A stretch of DNA of 64,000 nt. Origin: CAWBJP01 sp963789165 (GTDB lineage: Bacteria; Actinomycetota; Acidimicrobiia; IMCC26256; BP-133). The stretch is taken from positions 1-64,000 of the forward strand of contig CAWBJP010000005.1 of assembly GCA_963789165.1 (NCBI GenBank), in the 5' to 3' direction. A program made the translations under genes and the position numbers. The notes beneath the pieces are model-generated. The model was not told where the DNA came from and did not search any database. It saw only the letters and a list, made by a program, of their open reading frames with translations. Positions within the stretch are counted from its first letter, which is position 1. Every line of letters begins with the position of its first letter. Below are positions 63,121-64,000 of the stretch, piece after piece.

Positions 63121-63504
63121 GTGCGTATTGTGTCCCGCAGGGCGGCGAACCGGTTGTTTTTGGCCGGTGTTGTCCTGACCGGGGCCTGCTCCCTGTTCGA
63201 AGCTGGCAACACCAATGGCGGGGCGGTGGCGCCTCCGCCGGCCAGCGGCGAGGCCGGCGATGGCAAGGTCGTGATCCAGGGCATCGCCTACAACCCGGCC
63301 CGGGCCGAGGTGGCCGTCGGTCAGGAGCTGGTGTGGACCTTCGCCGACAACGGGCTGACCCACAGTGTCACCGCGGATGACGGCTCGTTCGATTCGGGGC
63401 GCCTGGCCAGCGGCGAGTTCCGGCGGGCGTTCACCACCGCCGGTGAGGTGCCCTACCACTGCGAGGTCCACGCCCGGATGAAGGGCATCGTGGTGGTGGC
63501 CTGA
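63121..63504 (+). CDS. Cupredoxin-type blue copper lipoprotein
   Basis: GTG at 63121 with a lipobox (LFLAGVVLTGACSLF). After a short Pro linker, VVIQGIAYNPARAEVAVGQE, LVWTFADNGLTHSVTADDGS and TAGEVPYHCEVHARMKGIVV form a plastocyanin-like fold. The copper ligands H (THS), C, H (YHCEVH) and M (ARM) are all present. It likely carries electrons at the outer face of the membrane. Confidence 0.92.
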   Translation: MRIVSRRAANRLFLAGVVLTGACSLFEAGNTNGGAVAPPPASGEAGDGKVVIQGIAYNPARAEVAVGQELVWTFADNGLTHSVTADDGSFDSGRLASGEFRRAFTTAGEVPYHCEVHARMKGIVVVA

Positions 63505-63508
63505 CGAG

Positions 63509-63539
63509 TTTGAGAATTCCCTCACAAGGTCGGTAGGCT
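63509..63539 (+). promoter_or_regulatory. rex promoter with candidate Rex operator
   Basis: TTTGAGAATTCCCTCACAA (63509-63527) resembles the Rex palindrome TTGTGAnnnnnnTCACAA with a perfect right arm and one gap on the left. TTGAGA (63510) and TAGGCT (63534) at 18-bp spacing form a fair promoter. Autoregulation of rex is common in actinobacteria. Confidence 0.6.
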
Positions 63540-63584
63540 GGCGGGACAGAGAATTCCTGCTGCCCGTCCCGAGGGGCGTGAACG

Positions 63585-64000
63585 TTGCCCGACCGACCCC
63601 GGCGGATACCCGAGGCGACCGTCGCCCGGCTTCCCCTGTACTACCGAGCCCTCCTGGAGACGGCGGAGCAGCGCATCCCCACGATCTCCTCCGAGCGCCT
63701 GGCCGAGATGGCGGGGGTCAACGTGGCCAAGGTGCGCAAGGACTTCTCCTACCTCGGCTCCTACGGCACCCGGGGCGTGGGTTACGACGTGGAGTATCTC
63801 CTCTTTCAGATCTCCCGGGAGCTGGGGCTCACCCAGGACTGGCCCGTGGTCATCGTGGGCATCGGCAACCTCGGTCATGCTCTGGCCAACTATCGGGGCT
63901 TCTCCGCCCGGGGCTTCCGGATCGTGGCCCTGGTCGACGCCGACCCCGAGAAGCACGGCGAGCGCATCGGTCCATTGGTGGTGGAGGCCATCGAGGAGCT
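63585..64000 (+). CDS. rex: Redox-sensing transcriptional repressor Rex (N-terminal part)
   Basis: TTG at 63585 follows GAGGGG by eight bases; the frame is open to the right edge. The N-terminal winged helix reads IPEATVARLPLYYRALLETA, ISSERLAEMAGVNVAKVRKD, FSYLGSYGTRGVGYDVEYLL. The NADH-binding Rossmann start VVIVGIGNLGHALANYRGFS and FRIVALVDADPEKHGERIG follow. Rex senses the NADH/NAD ratio and represses respiratory genes. In actinobacteria rex is often followed by hemA, which would lie beyond the window. Confidence 0.95.
   Translation, partial: MPDRPRRIPEATVARLPLYYRALLETAEQRIPTISSERLAEMAGVNVAKVRKDFSYLGSYGTRGVGYDVEYLLFQISRELGLTQDWPVVIVGIGNLGHALANYRGFSARGFRIVALVDADPEKHGERIGPLVVEAIEE

Overview
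The window is about 64 kb of GC-rich, gene-dense chromosome from an actinobacterium. Pointers to Actinomycetota are an MshA-type mycothiol glycosyltransferase followed by a YbjN-family gene and, further on, proC and a small excisionase-like HTH gene (the order I recall around Rv0486-Rv0500A of Mycobacterium), nickel superoxide dismutase with its protease, an RsiG-like protein, a class E sortase, many GTG starts and no sign of an outer membrane. Several large secreted proteins built from G-Y-W-x-V-A-x-D-G-G repeats suggest class Acidimicrobiia; this placement is an inference.

Layout. 0-7.5 kb: start of a prolyl oligopeptidase gene, an ECF sigma factor and companion membrane protein, a MarR regulator divergent from a His-rich copper-monooxygenase-like membrane protein, two CD225 proteins, and a solitary AbiEi/DUF559 nuclease-like gene bracketed by inverted hairpins. 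7.5-15 kb: aldo/keto reductase, glycosyltransferase, DUF5317 protein, and a tldD-tldE pair between two enoyl-CoA hydratase genes. 15-26.4 kb: secreted repeat/propeller proteins, a membrane phosphatase-like protein, NUDIX hydrolase, amino-acid-type binding lipoprotein. 26.6-36.3 kb: two tandem CusA-type RND permeases with a very small adaptor, then a two-component system with a striking array of 11-bp-spaced TTCAG repeats. 36.5-45.4 kb: sortase, CcmA-like ATPase, another repeat protein, acyl-CoA synthetase, DivIVA-like protein, a degenerate phosphotransferase, ferredoxin and ferredoxin reductase. 45.4-54.6 kb: SirB1-like protein, purE, DksA/TraR, MaoC, MoaD, SodN/SodX, M23 peptidase, a c-di-GMP-linked group (RsiG-like, receiver, HD-GYP, XRE), mshA. 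54.8-64 kb: MFS, proC, HTH protein, SAM hydrolase, receiver, glutamate-type ABC transporter, a CAP-domain protein under a c-di-GMP-I riboswitch, cupredoxin, and the start of rex.

Themes. Cyclic di-GMP appears twice: an RsiG-like coiled coil with an intact E-x3-S-x2-R-x3-Q-x3-D signature beside an HD-GYP phosphodiesterase, and a GEMM-I riboswitch in front of a secreted CAP protein. Metal and redox functions recur (SodN, cupredoxin, RND pumps, Rex, copper-monooxygenase-like protein). A family of about 80-bp intergenic repeats, each with a 9-bp inverted repeat and an open 26-28-codon frame, sits in gene junctions between 45 and 60.5 kb.

Quality caution. At least fifteen genes are broken by single-base frameshifts although conserved motifs continue intact in the neighbouring frame. 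The density is extreme at 43-45 kb. This looks like uncorrected indel error in the assembly rather than gene decay, so the boundaries of those genes are approximate. No rRNA, tRNA, CRISPR array or insertion-sequence transposase was recognised.
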